Part shown: positions 43,235 through 51,556 of the stretch, one piece after another
Numbering within the stretch: position 1 is the stretch's first letter
Layout: the number at the start of each line of letters is the position of its first letter
NCBI GenBank assembly: GCA_030652475.1
Contig: JAUSAO010000105.1
Span: forward strand, 1-64,000
Direction of reading: 5' to 3'
DNA from: Gallionella sp.
Lineage (GTDB): Bacteria > Pseudomonadota > Gammaproteobacteria > Burkholderiales > Gallionellaceae
DNA: 64,000 nucleotides
Notes under the pieces: model-generated
Database searches by the model: none
What the model was told of the DNA's origin: nothing
What the model saw: the letters and a program-made list of their open reading frames with translations, nothing else
Position numbers and translations under genes: made by a program

Positions 43235-45766
43235 ATGGCTATCAATCTGGAAGACTATCAGGAACTGATCGAATCGCTTTCCCCGGAATTGCAGGAAAGC
43301 CTGCATTCCGCGTGGCATGACGCGACCAAGGTATTCAGCGCGCGCGGCCTGGATAATTATCTCAAGGGCGCAGCCGCACTGAAAACCCTAGGCAAGGGAG
43401 ATGATTTGATCGTCGCCTGGATCAATCATGCGCCGCTGGTGGCCAAGGAAATCGGCGAGGATGTCGTGCCTGATCTGATACAGACCGCGCTGGAGCTGGC
43501 TTCCAAGACTTCGGGTGCGGTGATCGAACTGGTTCTCAGCACTGCGCCCACGGCGGCCAGCCGCCTCGGCGACGAGATTCTGTTTCGCGCCTATTTGCAA
43601 TTTCTCAATACCCTGCTGTCGCAGGCGCCGCGCGGCGTGCGCCCGATGCTGGAAAATCTGGAAAAACTGTTCAGCCAGCTTACCCTGGGCGGCTTGCGTC
43701 GTTGGGCGTTGTGGGGCGCGCATGCCCACCGCACCAACTACCCGGAGCAGGGAAGCTATTTCAGCCTGCAATCCAAGGAATCGCAGGCGATGCTCCAGAA
43801 GGAACGCAAGGGCACGCTGTTCATCGATGTGCAACGTCGTATTAACATGTATCTGCGCGCCCTGTGGGCGCGGGACTTCTTCATGAAACCGACTTCCGGC
43901 GACTTCGAGACGAGGGAAGGCCACCGTCCCTTCGTAGAAGGCTACTTCATTCACCTGCCCGACGCCTACGATGATTTTATTCTCCCTGCGCGCCCCCTCC
44001 AACCCATCCAGCCCCTCGCTGCGCTCTCCCCAACCCTCCCCTTGCACCCGCAAGGGGTAGGCTGGGGTTGTAAAGCCGCTGAAGCGGCAACAACCACGCA
44101 CAAGGGGAGGGAGCAATCACTCCTTCCCCCTCAGGGGGAAGGTTGGGATGGGGGTGGGGCACGAGCTGGTTCGGGTGAAGGAACGCGCATCTCCGGTCTG
44201 TCGATGTACCGCGCCGCCGCCGCTCATAGCGCCGCTCATATTGTCTACACTCGCGACCCGATTTCGGCCGAGTCGCTCAATCCCTGGCAGATGGCCGTGA
44301 TCAGCGTGATCGAGGATGCGCGGGTGGAAACGCTGGCGGTGCGCAAGTTCCCCGGCCTGAAACAACGCTGGTCGGCCTTGCATACGATAGAGCCTGCGCA
44401 GGACAGCTCGGCAGGTGACTATCTAAACCGCCTGGCACGCGCCCTGCTGGATGAGATTTATCAGGACAACGATCCGTGGATTGCACAGGGGCGGGTATTG
44501 TTTAAGCAAGCCGCAGAGAACCTCGATACCAACCAGGTTTCCTGGGATATCGGTGTGCAACTGGCGCACGAATTCATGGCCAAGCGCATCCCCTTTAATC
44601 CGCGCACCGATCTGCTTATTGCGCCGTACCGCGACGATAACCGCTATTTCTGGGAGTTCGAGGAATTTGATTTCGATAAGGCCATGGCGGCCGGATACGA
44701 CGCACCCAAGCAGGTGCGCAAGCATGTCAGCCTGATGGAATTCGCCAACGAAATTGACGTTGAAAACGCCGGCGACGACGCGGAAGAAATCTGGGTGCTG
44801 GGCACGGAACTGTTCCCCTATGAAGACATGGGCAAGTCCTACAACGAACTGGAGGGCAGGGAGCCTGTTTCCGAGCCCTATCATTATTCGGAGTGGGATT
44901 ACCAGATACAGCTCGAACGTCCGGCCTGGGCTACTGTGCTGGAGAAGCGCTCCAAGGCGGGAGATCTGCAACTCATAGACGACATCACCTCCCAGCACAA
45001 GCGCACCATCGGCCGGCTGAAATTCCTGCTCGATGCCCTGCAACCTCAGGGGGTGACGCGCATCCGCAAGCTGGAAGACGGCGACGAGGTGGACGTCAAC
45101 GCCGCCATCCGCGCCATGATCGACATTCGCATGGGGCAGCAGCCCGACCCGCGCATCATGATGCGTTCGGTGCGCAAAGTGCGCGATATTTCGGTGATGG
45201 TGCTGCTGGACCTGTCAGAATCCACCAATGAGAAAGTCAGCGGGCAGGACTATAGCGTGCTGGATTTGCAGCGCCAGGCTACGGTGCTGCTGGCGGACGC
45301 GATTAATAAAATCGGCGACCCGTTCGCGATACACGGCTTTTGCTCGGACGGGCGACACAATGTCGAATATTCCCGCTTCAAGGATTTTGATCAGCCCTAC
45401 AATGATCTGCCGAAGTCACGACTGGCGGGCATGAGCGGCCAGCTCTCCACACGCATGGGCGCGGCCATTCGCCATGCCGGGCATTATTTGAAGCAGCAGA
45501 AATCAGCCAAAAAACTGCTGCTGGTCATTACCGATGGCGAACCGGCCGACGTCGATGTGCGTGATCCGCAGTATTTGCGTTACGATACCAAAAAAGCAGT
45601 GGAGGAAATGGCGCGCTGCGGCGTGACCACTTTCTGTATGTCACTTGATCCGAGAGCGGATCAATATGTGTCCCGGATTTTCGGGGCCAGAAACTACATG
45701 GTCGTGGATCATGTAGAACGTCTTCCGGAGAAATTGCCGGTACTTTATGCAGGGCTTACACGATGA
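43235..45766 (+). CDS. cbbO: RuBisCO activase subunit CbbO with an in-frame repeat insertion
   Basis: An 843-aa protein carrying the CbbO N-terminal region and a C-terminal von Willebrand A domain whose MIDAS is seen in VMVLLDLSESTNEKVSG (DxSxS) and TDGEPADVDV. It delivers CbbQ to RuBisCO. Usual CbbO is about 770 aa. Here about 66 residues, proline- and glycine-rich (PARPLQPIQPLAALSPTLP...GEGWDGGG), separate LPDAYDDFIL from TRISGLSMYRAAAAHSAAH, encoded by the palindromic repeat at 43981-44165. The frame is preserved, so the protein could still work. The start at 43235 has TTGGAG upstream. Confidence 0.92.
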   Translation: MAINLEDYQELIESLSPELQESLHSAWHDATKVFSARGLDNYLKGAAALKTLGKGDDLIVAWINHAPLVAKEIGEDVVPDLIQTALELASKTSGAVIELVLSTAPTAASRLGDEILFRAYLQFLNTLLSQAPRGVRPMLENLEKLFSQLTLGGLRRWALWGAHAHRTNYPEQGSYFSLQSKESQAMLQKERKGTLFIDVQRRINMYLRALWARDFFMKPTSGDFETREGHRPFVEGYFIHLPDAYDDFILPARPLQPIQPLAALSPTLPLHPQGVGWGCKAAEAATTTHKGREQSLLPPQGEGWDGGGARAGSGEGTRISGLSMYRAAAAHSAAHIVYTRDPISAESLNPWQMAVISVIEDARVETLAVRKFPGLKQRWSALHTIEPAQDSSAGDYLNRLARALLDEIYQDNDPWIAQGRVLFKQAAENLDTNQVSWDIGVQLAHEFMAKRIPFNPRTDLLIAPYRDDNRYFWEFEEFDFDKAMAAGYDAPKQVRKHVSLMEFANEIDVENAGDDAEEIWVLGTELFPYEDMGKSYNELEGREPVSEPYHYSEWDYQIQLERPAWATVLEKRSKAGDLQLIDDITSQHKRTIGRLKFLLDALQPQGVTRIRKLEDGDEVDVNAAIRAMIDIRMGQQPDPRIMMRSVRKVRDISVMVLLDLSESTNEKVSGQDYSVLDLQRQATVLLADAINKIGDPFAIHGFCSDGRHNVEYSRFKDFDQPYNDLPKSRLAGMSGQLSTRMGAAIRHAGHYLKQQKSAKKLLLVITDGEPADVDVRDPQYLRYDTKKAVEEMARCGVTTFCMSLDPRADQYVSRIFGARNYMVVDHVERLPEKLPVLYAGLTR
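43981..44165. repeat. Palindromic dispersed repeat inserted within cbbO (copy A)
   Basis: A dense set of hairpins: CCCCTTGcacccgCAAGGGG, GGTTGT-aaa-GCCGCT-GA-AGCGGC-a-ACAACC (44066-44095) and CCTTCCCCCTCAGGGGGAAGG near 44122. A 56-bp core (44044-44099) recurs at 48906-48961. It translates in frame through cbbO without a stop. Confidence 0.8.
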
Positions 45767-46065
45767 CACAACAAACTTATGCCGGTATCGAGCAGGATAC
45801 CAACGCGGGCCTGACCCATCTTGGGCGCATAGTACGCGATGCCTGGGTATTCGACATTCTGCCCGAAACGGAAACCTGCGCAGGCTGGGATGCCGCGCGC
45901 ATGCAGAATCTTTACGAACAAGTCTATGCCGCGTGGGAACCTTATGCACACCTGCCCAGTCGTTTGCCGGAAGCGTTGCGCGAGCGGCATGCAAAATTCT
46001 ATGCACTGGCTATCACGACTGCCCGCGACAGAGGCTGGGATGCAGAACTGGGCGAGGACGAATAA
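45763..46065 (+). CDS. Conserved small protein after cbbO
   Basis: A 100-aa helical protein (LYEQVYAAWEPYAHLPSRLPEALRERHAKFYALAITTARDRGWD) whose ATG overlaps the cbbO stop in ATGA, so it is translated with it. No known domain. Its position suggests a role with the CbbQO activase or RuBisCO, but that is inference. Confidence 0.75.
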   Translation: MTQQTYAGIEQDTNAGLTHLGRIVRDAWVFDILPETETCAGWDAARMQNLYEQVYAAWEPYAHLPSRLPEALRERHAKFYALAITTARDRGWDAELGEDE

Positions 46066-46222
46066 ATATACTGAAGCAGCTTGACCGGGTTGGTCTGTGA
46101 TTTCAGCGAAGCGGGCAAGCGCTACGGTGAATTGTTCCTGCTGACTGGTTGCCCATCCGGAAAAGTGCGATGCGCTAGCGACGCATCATCGCCGCCGAAA
46201 TTTAAACCAAGGAGAAGTTTGC

Positions 46223-46768
46223 ATGAAAAAATCAGATGACAGCAAGAAAGCCGCCGGCAAGGGCGCACCAAAAATAATGGTCGGTATTCTCACCGGCAGC
46301 CCCAATGATTTGCCCACTGTGGTGAAGGTGCGCGATACCCTGAGCGATCTGGGTATTGCCAGCGAAATCGTGGTGGCCTCGGCGCATCGCACGCCGGATA
46401 AAGTGCTGGCTTATCTTGACCGTGCCCACAAGGAAGACGTGCAGGTGCTGATTGGTTGCGCTGGTGTGGCGGCCCATCTGGCAGGCGTGATTGCGGGACA
46501 TACCCGCTTACCGGTTATCGGGTTGCCGCTTTCGGGCGGTGTCATGTCCGGCCTCGACGCGCTGCTCTCCACGGTGCAGATGCCGCCGGGGGTGCCTGTT
46601 GCTACGGTTGCGGTGGATGGTGCCAAGAACGCCGCCATGCTGGCTGCGCGCATATTGGCGCTGAAATTTCCGGAAATCAATGACGCTTTGGATAAGGCGG
46701 CGAAAAAGGAACGCGCACGCTACGATCAGACTGCGGATGAAGCCTTGGCAAGGCTGACTGCGAAATAG
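46223..46768 (+). CDS. PurE-like AIR carboxylase/mutase homologue in the cbb cluster
   Basis: A 181-aa PurE-family protein: [24 protein letters not shown] with the S and D of the usual GSxSD loop, [12 protein letters not shown] with the catalytic histidine, [47 protein letters not shown] and a final [12 protein letters not shown]. Compared with canonical PurE it reads TGSPND and [11 protein letters not shown]. It may be the purine enzyme N5-CAIR mutase, or a paralogue with a function in carbon fixation. A GGAG site precedes it. Confidence 0.82.
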   Translation: MKKSDDSKKAAGKGAPKIMVGILTGSPNDLPTVVKVRDTLSDLGIASEIVVASAHRTPDKVLAYLDRAHKEDVQVLIGCAGVAAHLAGVIAGHTRLPVIGLPLSGGVMSGLDALLSTVQMPPGVPVATVAVDGAKNAAMLAARILALKFPEINDALDKAAKKERARYDQTADEALARLTAK

Positions 46769-46778
46769 CGCCTTTCAC

Positions 46779-47957
46779 ATGCCACTCGTTCATCTTTCCG
46801 ACATGATTAACCATGCCTACCGCCACAATTACGCAGTTGGTGCGTTTGGCGTGGCCAACCTGCATTTTCTGGAAGGCATCATGCAGGCTGCGGAAAATTG
46901 TCGCGCACCCGTGGTACTGAATCTGATCGAATCACATTTCGAGAGCTATGATTTCGAACTTCTGATGCCGGCGGTCACGGCGGCGGCACGGCGTGCCGCC
47001 GTGCCGGTGGCAATCAATTTTGATCATGGCAGCAGTCGCATGTCTGCCGAGCGGGCCATACGCGCGGGTTGCAACGGAGTGATGGTGGATACCTCGGCGC
47101 TCACGTTTTCAGAAAATATGTGGCAAACACGCGACATCGTAACCATGGCCCATGCCTGTGGCATCACGGTTGAGGGCGAATTGGGCTATGTGCCAGGTGT
47201 CGAGGGAGAAAACGCCAAAAACCACCCGGGCGAGCTTGCTTATACTTCAGCTGCCGAAGCTGCGGGGTATGTCGAACGCACGGGGGTGGATTGCCTGGCG
47301 GTTTCGGTGGGCACCGTGCATGGCCGGATGAAAGGTACGCCAAAACTGGATTACAGCAGGTTGGCGAAAATCCGGGAGGCGACCGCTATACCGTTGGTGA
47401 TACACGGTGGTACAGGGCTGTCAGACGAGCAATTCCGACGGCTTATCGCCAACGGCGTGGCCAAGATTAATTACTACACTGCTCTTGCAGATGTGGCAGA
47501 CCGCAGCATCAGGGAATACGTCGCAGCCAACCGCAAGGGTGGGCACAGTTCACTGCTGACGGGGGTGCGTGATGCGGTGCGTGAGGAAACCGAACGTTGT
47601 CTGGGTCTCTGGGGGTGCGGCGGGCGGGCAGCGGAAGTTTTGGCGCAATGCCGTCCCTGGCAGGAGGTGGAACAGATCACGCTCTATAACGTTCCGTCAA
47701 CATTATCGGAAATCGAACTTGCCGCTATCATGCGCGAAGGCAGGCAATTAATAGCGGCTATCCCCGGTGTGCGCAGCATCCGCACCAGTCAGACTATCCA
47801 GCCTGATGGCAAGTACCACCATGGTCTGTCAGTCACACTGGCCAGTCAAAGCGCGCTGGCGTCTTATCGCAATCACCCGGCACAATTGCGTTTTTCCCAT
47901 AAGGTCTTACGGCCTGTCCTTACTGACCCTATCACGCTGGATATGGAGGAGCGTTAA
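46779..47957 (+). CDS. Class II aldolase-like protein fused to a Dabb domain
   Basis: A 392-aa two-domain protein. Residues 1-285 are a class II fructose-bisphosphate aldolase TIM barrel: FGVANLHFLEGIMQAAE, VAINFDHGSS (zinc histidine), VEGELGYVPGVEGE, AVSVGTVHGRM, PLVIHGGTGL and GVAKINYYTAL. Residues about 300-390 (QITLYNVPSTLSEIEL...AIPGVRSIRTSQTIQPDGKYHHGLSVTLASQSALASY) match the stress-responsive A/B-barrel (Dabb) pattern. The fusion is unusual. It may serve as Calvin-cycle aldolase, given the location 10 bp after the PurE homologue. Confidence 0.85.
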   Translation: MPLVHLSDMINHAYRHNYAVGAFGVANLHFLEGIMQAAENCRAPVVLNLIESHFESYDFELLMPAVTAAARRAAVPVAINFDHGSSRMSAERAIRAGCNGVMVDTSALTFSENMWQTRDIVTMAHACGITVEGELGYVPGVEGENAKNHPGELAYTSAAEAAGYVERTGVDCLAVSVGTVHGRMKGTPKLDYSRLAKIREATAIPLVIHGGTGLSDEQFRRLIANGVAKINYYTALADVADRSIREYVAANRKGGHSSLLTGVRDAVREETERCLGLWGCGGRAAEVLAQCRPWQEVEQITLYNVPSTLSEIELAAIMREGRQLIAAIPGVRSIRTSQTIQPDGKYHHGLSVTLASQSALASYRNHPAQLRFSHKVLRPVLTDPITLDMEER

Positions 47958-48129
47958 TATTTATAGTCGCATCAGGCGGTCTGCCAAGATCGGCAACAAT
48001 TCACCCACTGAACAGGCCAAAATTATTTTTAAGATGTTGCCCGACTTTCCCATCCACAGTTTCGGGTCTCGCTCATGCCTTGCTCGTATGGGGCATCGGC
48101 CAGTTCCGCAGCAGGGGGCTGAGTGTCTG

Positions 48130-48513
48130 CTAGACGCGGTGCGTATTCAGTGCCAGGCATAGCGAATTAATCATCGCTTCCTCGTCAGCCGGGATGACCA
48201 GCACCGGTTTGAAATCGCAACGTCCGATCTTGATCGCACTGGCCTGATTAGCTGAGTTATTGAGCGAAAAACCCAAAAATTCCAGTTTTGAACAAATGTC
48301 AGCGCGTATCGAGGGGGCGTGCTCGCCGATACCGCCGGTAAACACCAGTGCATCCAATCCCCCTTCTTTGGCGGCGAGGCTGCCGATCACACCGCTCACC
48401 TGCCGACAGAAATAGTCCACTGCAAAACGTGCGGCTGCACTGTGACTGCCAAGCAGTTCGCCCATGTCGCTGGATTCCCCGCCGGATACCTGCTCTGCAC
48501 GCTCGGTGATCAG
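48130..48513 (-). pseudogene. ackA: Acetate kinase remnant, C-terminal fragment
   Basis: About 125 residues match the end of acetate kinase: SSDMGELLGSHSAAARFAVDYFCRQVSGVIGSLA, LDALVFTGGIGEHAPSIRADIC and VLVIPADEEAMI. Intact AckA is about 400 aa. Upstream the frame meets a stop (TAA at 48514-48516) and the ATP/substrate-binding N-terminus is gone. The gene is dead; nearby DNA (47958-48129, 48514-48760) has no other credible gene. Confidence 0.82.
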
Positions 48514-48761
48514 TTATTCGTAGAGCCTCAGCCGAACGCGCTGCCCGACAAGTTTGAACTCGATCGTCCGATTCAGGTGAGTACGGATGAGATCGTAGTC
48601 GCTCGTCCGCACATTGGGGTTTGGCTGGCATTACATCTCTAAGCAAAGGTACCAGGGTTAACGTGAAACTCGCGCAGCGACGAACCGTACCCCTCGCCCT
48701 TTGGGATAACCAGACACTTGTCAGCTCTTGTACCCTTTAGGGTGTGCTGGCTTAGTTCAGG

Positions 48762-48878
48762 CTAGGGAAGCGCTGATTTATTCGGTTTTGTCGTTCCCGC
48801 GTAGGCGGGAACCCAGTTAGATAAAGGCACTGGATCCCCGCTTTCGCGGGGATGACGAATAAATCAGCATCTCCCTAG
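48762..48878. mobile_element. MITE-like element with 23-bp inverted ends
   Basis: A 117-bp element. The ends (48762-48784 and 48856-48878) are inverted repeats matching in 20 of 23 positions, beginning CTAGGGA and containing GCTGATTTATTCG. Inside are two small hairpins, GTTCCCGCGTAGGCGGGAAC and ATCCCCGCTTTCGCGGGGAT. No coding capacity, so movement would depend on a transposase elsewhere. Confidence 0.75.
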
Positions 48879-48905
48879 TAGTTCCATCAGAGGGGGAACG
48901 GGGGT

Positions 48906-48961
48906 GCACCCGCAAGGGGCAGGCCGTGGTTGTATAGCCGACAAGTCGGCAACAACCACGC
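48906..48961. repeat. Copy B of the palindromic repeat found in cbbO
   Basis: About 47 of 56 bases match 44044-44099. The hairpin GGTTGT-ata-GCCGAC-AA-GTCGGC-a-ACAACC is kept, with the inner two pairs changed on both strands relative to copy A. Here the copy lies in non-coding DNA next to the MITE. Confidence 0.8.
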
Positions 48962-49129
48962 TCAGGGAACGGGCATGGCGGGTTTCATTATCAGGGGTGG
49001 TCACTTTTCCATGCCCGTTAGGTAGTAACAAAGCTAAAATAAGATCGACTCCGGCACCTTTGATTTTATTGTTTTCTGCACTAGACTCGGCAATATGCAG
49101 CATATTTACATCAGGTGCGGTATAATTAA

Positions 49130-49276
49130 GCAGTTGATTTAATTTGTTTAATTGATTGCAGCCTCATTGGTGGCTTAGAAGTACGACCGTTGATTTGCAG
49201 GTCGTAGATGCTAAGCCTGCTCTGGGAGTCAGACATAGCAAGCAATCAGGCCATCCTTAGAGGTGGCCTTTTGTTT
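49130..49276 (+). ncRNA. Possible small RNA with hairpin and terminator
   Basis: A TATAAT box near 49121 (no good -35), then a two-part hairpin: GGCTTAG (49172-49178) with CTAAGCC (49211-49217) and inside it ACGACC (49183-49188) with GGTCGT (49200-49205). A terminator follows: AGGCCA (49248-49253) with TGGCCT (49264-49269) and a T-rich tail. No ORF. The 300-bp stretch before the next gene has no other content I can see. Confidence 0.4.
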
Positions 49277-49443
49277 TTTCGAGCGGATCAGTCCCTGGCC
49301 GCCAGCGACGACGAATTCAAGAACGAGTCGGGCGCAAGACATGATCGCTGCCAAGCTGTTTTGGCAGTCCAGGAGTCCAGCGGGTGATCCCTTCAGCGAG
49401 GAGTGATCCCAGTGGGTTTCAACAAATGTAAGGAGCAATACCA

Positions 49444-49980
49444 GTGACCAACGCACAACGCAAAGCACTCAGCCGCATGGCTGAAATAAATTCATCAAGT
49501 AACGACAGCAAGCCTGAACCAACGCTCAGCAGCGCGTTCTGCCCGCATGGGGCAGGCGCGCATTACCTTGCGACGGTGGAGACTGTCGGCAAGATCATCA
49601 ATCTATTCGCCAAGGAAATCGAACCGCCCGTTTACACCTACACCATCACCACCATTCATTTTGAACAGGATCCCGGTACCGGAAAATGGATATGGTTCGA
49701 TGGTAAGGAAAAGCTATCCCCGCGCAAAAACCAGGATGGCTGGCGTCTTGGCAGCAAGAAGTTATATGACACACGCGAAGGCGCAGAGGCCGAGCTTCAG
49801 CTCGTGATGGTCAAAAACGGTGACCGGGTGACCAAGGTGCATGACCTGCCGGACGATATGACTAAACTGAGAAAGATCCGTAGCGCCCATCATCCAGACC
49901 GCAATAACCCCGATTCCGACCATGACCTCTATCAGGCTGTTATCGAGAAAATTGACAGGATGCGTGCGGTGAGTGTGTGA
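49444..49980 (+). CDS. Unknown protein with J-domain-like C-terminus
   Basis: A 178-aa protein starting with GTG after AAGGAG. The N-terminal region is polar and disordered; the middle (YTYTITTIHFEQDPGTGKWIWFDGKEKLSP) looks like a small beta unit. The C-terminus DMTKLRKIRSAHHPDRNNPDSDHDLYQAVIEKIDRMR carries the HPD tripeptide and flanking helices of a DnaJ domain, suggesting it contacts a DnaK-type chaperone. It stands alone upstream of the metal island. Confidence 0.65.
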   Translation: MTNAQRKALSRMAEINSSSNDSKPEPTLSSAFCPHGAGAHYLATVETVGKIINLFAKEIEPPVYTYTITTIHFEQDPGTGKWIWFDGKEKLSPRKNQDGWRLGSKKLYDTREGAEAELQLVMVKNGDRVTKVHDLPDDMTKLRKIRSAHHPDRNNPDSDHDLYQAVIEKIDRMRAVSV

Positions 49981-50304
49981 ACCATGCTTTTTTGCAATAA
50001 TTCTCGGTTGCTTGGGAGCATAGTCTGTCGAGCCAAACATTACGAACGGCAGCTTAATGATGAGAAACCAGTCATTGAAGATGCTCCTCGTGATTAGGCC
50101 GGTTTGTCTCGAATCCGGAACTAGACGAAGTTCCGGTAACTGGCAGCCAAATTTTTGAGCGGAACATAAATTTTCGCTGCTCCAAAGCGGATGTTCGTCA
50201 CAGGCGGCTTGCGAGACAAACCCGTCCGTGACGACTGGCAGCTTTCTGGCAGGCAATTCAGCCAGACCATCATAGCCAAACGATATGAAAATGTTCTGGA
50301 TGAG
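49981..50304. other. Intergenic stretch with hairpin, no convincing gene
   Basis: About 320 bp. CCGGAACTAGACGAAGTTCCGG at about 50115 forms a hairpin. A plus-strand frame of 60 codons (50191-50373) runs into the antisense of the chimeric gene and has no family likeness; I see no reliable gene. Confidence 0.4.
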
Positions 50305-50823
50305 TTAGCTACCGCCCTTGCGGCAATAACAATATACAAATTGCTGATCGGTTCCGAACGGGGTGTGATGTAACTTATTCTCATGCGTGACCAGCATGAA
50401 AGCATCACCAAATTCCGCGTGCAGGCTTTCTGGCTGGTAACGCATCACGGGTAGGCCACTGCATTTTTCCGGACCATCTGTAGCAAAGGTGGCAACAATC
50501 ACATGACCACCCAGGCGGACTGCATGCATGACCCGCTCGACATAAGCATGGCGATCAGCCGGGTCGGTCAAAAAGTGGAACACTGCACGGTCATGCCAAA
50601 TATCGAAGCAGTGTTCAGGAAATTCTGCACGGGTAATATCATCATCCATCAAAGCCACGTCGGCGGTCTCGATAGCAGTGTCGGTTCCGGCGGCAACCAT
50701 GGCGAAGCCGATAGATACCTTGGACAATGCCGGCGCGTCGTTAATGCCATCACCCACCATGTCGACCTGACCATGGCGGCGGATCAGCTCGGTCATGACC
50801 ACCAGCGTGTCCTCGGGCAGCAT
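50305..50823 (-). CDS. Chimeric ORF: P1B-ATPase fragment fused to methyltransferase C-terminus
   Basis: A 172-aa frame of two unrelated parts. Residues 1-64 (MLPEDTLVVMTELIRRHGQVDMVGDGINDAPALSKVSIGFAM...DDDI) are the hinge region of a P1B metal ATPase, similar to the one at 52014-54146 but not identical. From about TRAEFPEHCFDIWHDRAVFHFL onward it is the C-terminal part of a class I SAM methyltransferase (FDIWHDRAVFHFLTDP, GGHVIVATFATDGPEKCSGLPVMRY). The fusion is in frame at DDDI/TRAEF. Neither half is complete, so it is probably a rearrangement remnant. Confidence 0.8.
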   Translation of the reverse strand: MLPEDTLVVMTELIRRHGQVDMVGDGINDAPALSKVSIGFAMVAAGTDTAIETADVALMDDDITRAEFPEHCFDIWHDRAVFHFLTDPADRHAYVERVMHAVRLGGHVIVATFATDGPEKCSGLPVMRYQPESLHAEFGDAFMLVTHENKLHHTPFGTDQQFVYCYCRKGGS

Positions 50824-50899
50824 GTCGACGGCACATAGCTTGATTGATGTTGAACTACGAAAAATGAATTACTCATGAACGCCAGAAAATTGATTGCCG

Positions 50900-51556
50900 T
50901 CACCGTGCGTGGTTTTCAGTAAGAGCCTCCTCGACCAACGTTTTCAACTGATCAAAACCAAAACTCGGCAGCGGCTTACCGTTGACGAAAAATTCTGGCG
51001 TCATGGTGACGTTCAGAGTCTTCGCATCAGCAAGGTCTTGTGCTATCACATTGTCAATCTCGGGCGAGGTTATATCGAAGGCCATCTGCTCCATGTTCAA
51101 ACCGATTGCACCGAGCAACCTCCATGCTTCCCCCACGTTGGCAGCGTGGTGCTGCGTCCAACTAGCTTGATTTTCCAGCAAAGCTTCGAGCGCTACCCAA
51201 AACTTACCCTGCCGACGTGCTGCTTCGAGCATGGCAACCACTTTGTCCGAACCGGTATGGAACGGGGCATAGCGCAGCACGATGCGAATCTTGTCCGGGT
51301 TGTCGGCCATCATCTGCTTGACCATCGGATAAAACTTCCGGCATGTTTCGCAGGCCGGATCAAGAAACTCAACGATGACGACAGGCGCATCGGTCTTGCC
51401 TATGGTTGGTGAGTGCATGCGAATCAGCGCAGCGCGATTGGTTTCGGCAAGAAGACTAGCTGTCTCTTCCTTCTGGCCTGTATAAAACAGGATGCCCGCG
51501 ACGAACGCCAACAGCAGAGCAATCGCGGAAGCAGCGAAGATGATTTTCTGTTTCAT
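50900..51556 (-). CDS. DsbA-like periplasmic thiol oxidoreductase
   Basis: A 218-aa protein with one N-terminal membrane anchor (IIFAASAIALLLAFVAGILFYTG), then a thioredoxin fold with CETC as active site in VEFLDPACETCRKFYP and a cis-proline TPEFFVNGKPL. This is the DsbA/BdbD type, here membrane-anchored. The start at 51556 follows the upstream dsbB-like gene with a 4-nt overlap (51553-51556). It should be reoxidised by that protein. Confidence 0.9.
   Translation of the reverse strand: MKQKIIFAASAIALLLAFVAGILFYTGQKEETASLLAETNRAALIRMHSPTIGKTDAPVVIVEFLDPACETCRKFYPMVKQMMADNPDKIRIVLRYAPFHTGSDKVVAMLEAARRQGKFWVALEALLENQASWTQHHAANVGEAWRLLGAIGLNMEQMAFDITSPEIDNVIAQDLADAKTLNVTMTPEFFVNGKPLPSFGFDQLKTLVEEALTENHAR

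Noticed and set aside
50191..50373. 60-codon plus-strand frame before the chimeric gene
   Set aside because: No family likeness, runs antisense into the methyltransferase part.
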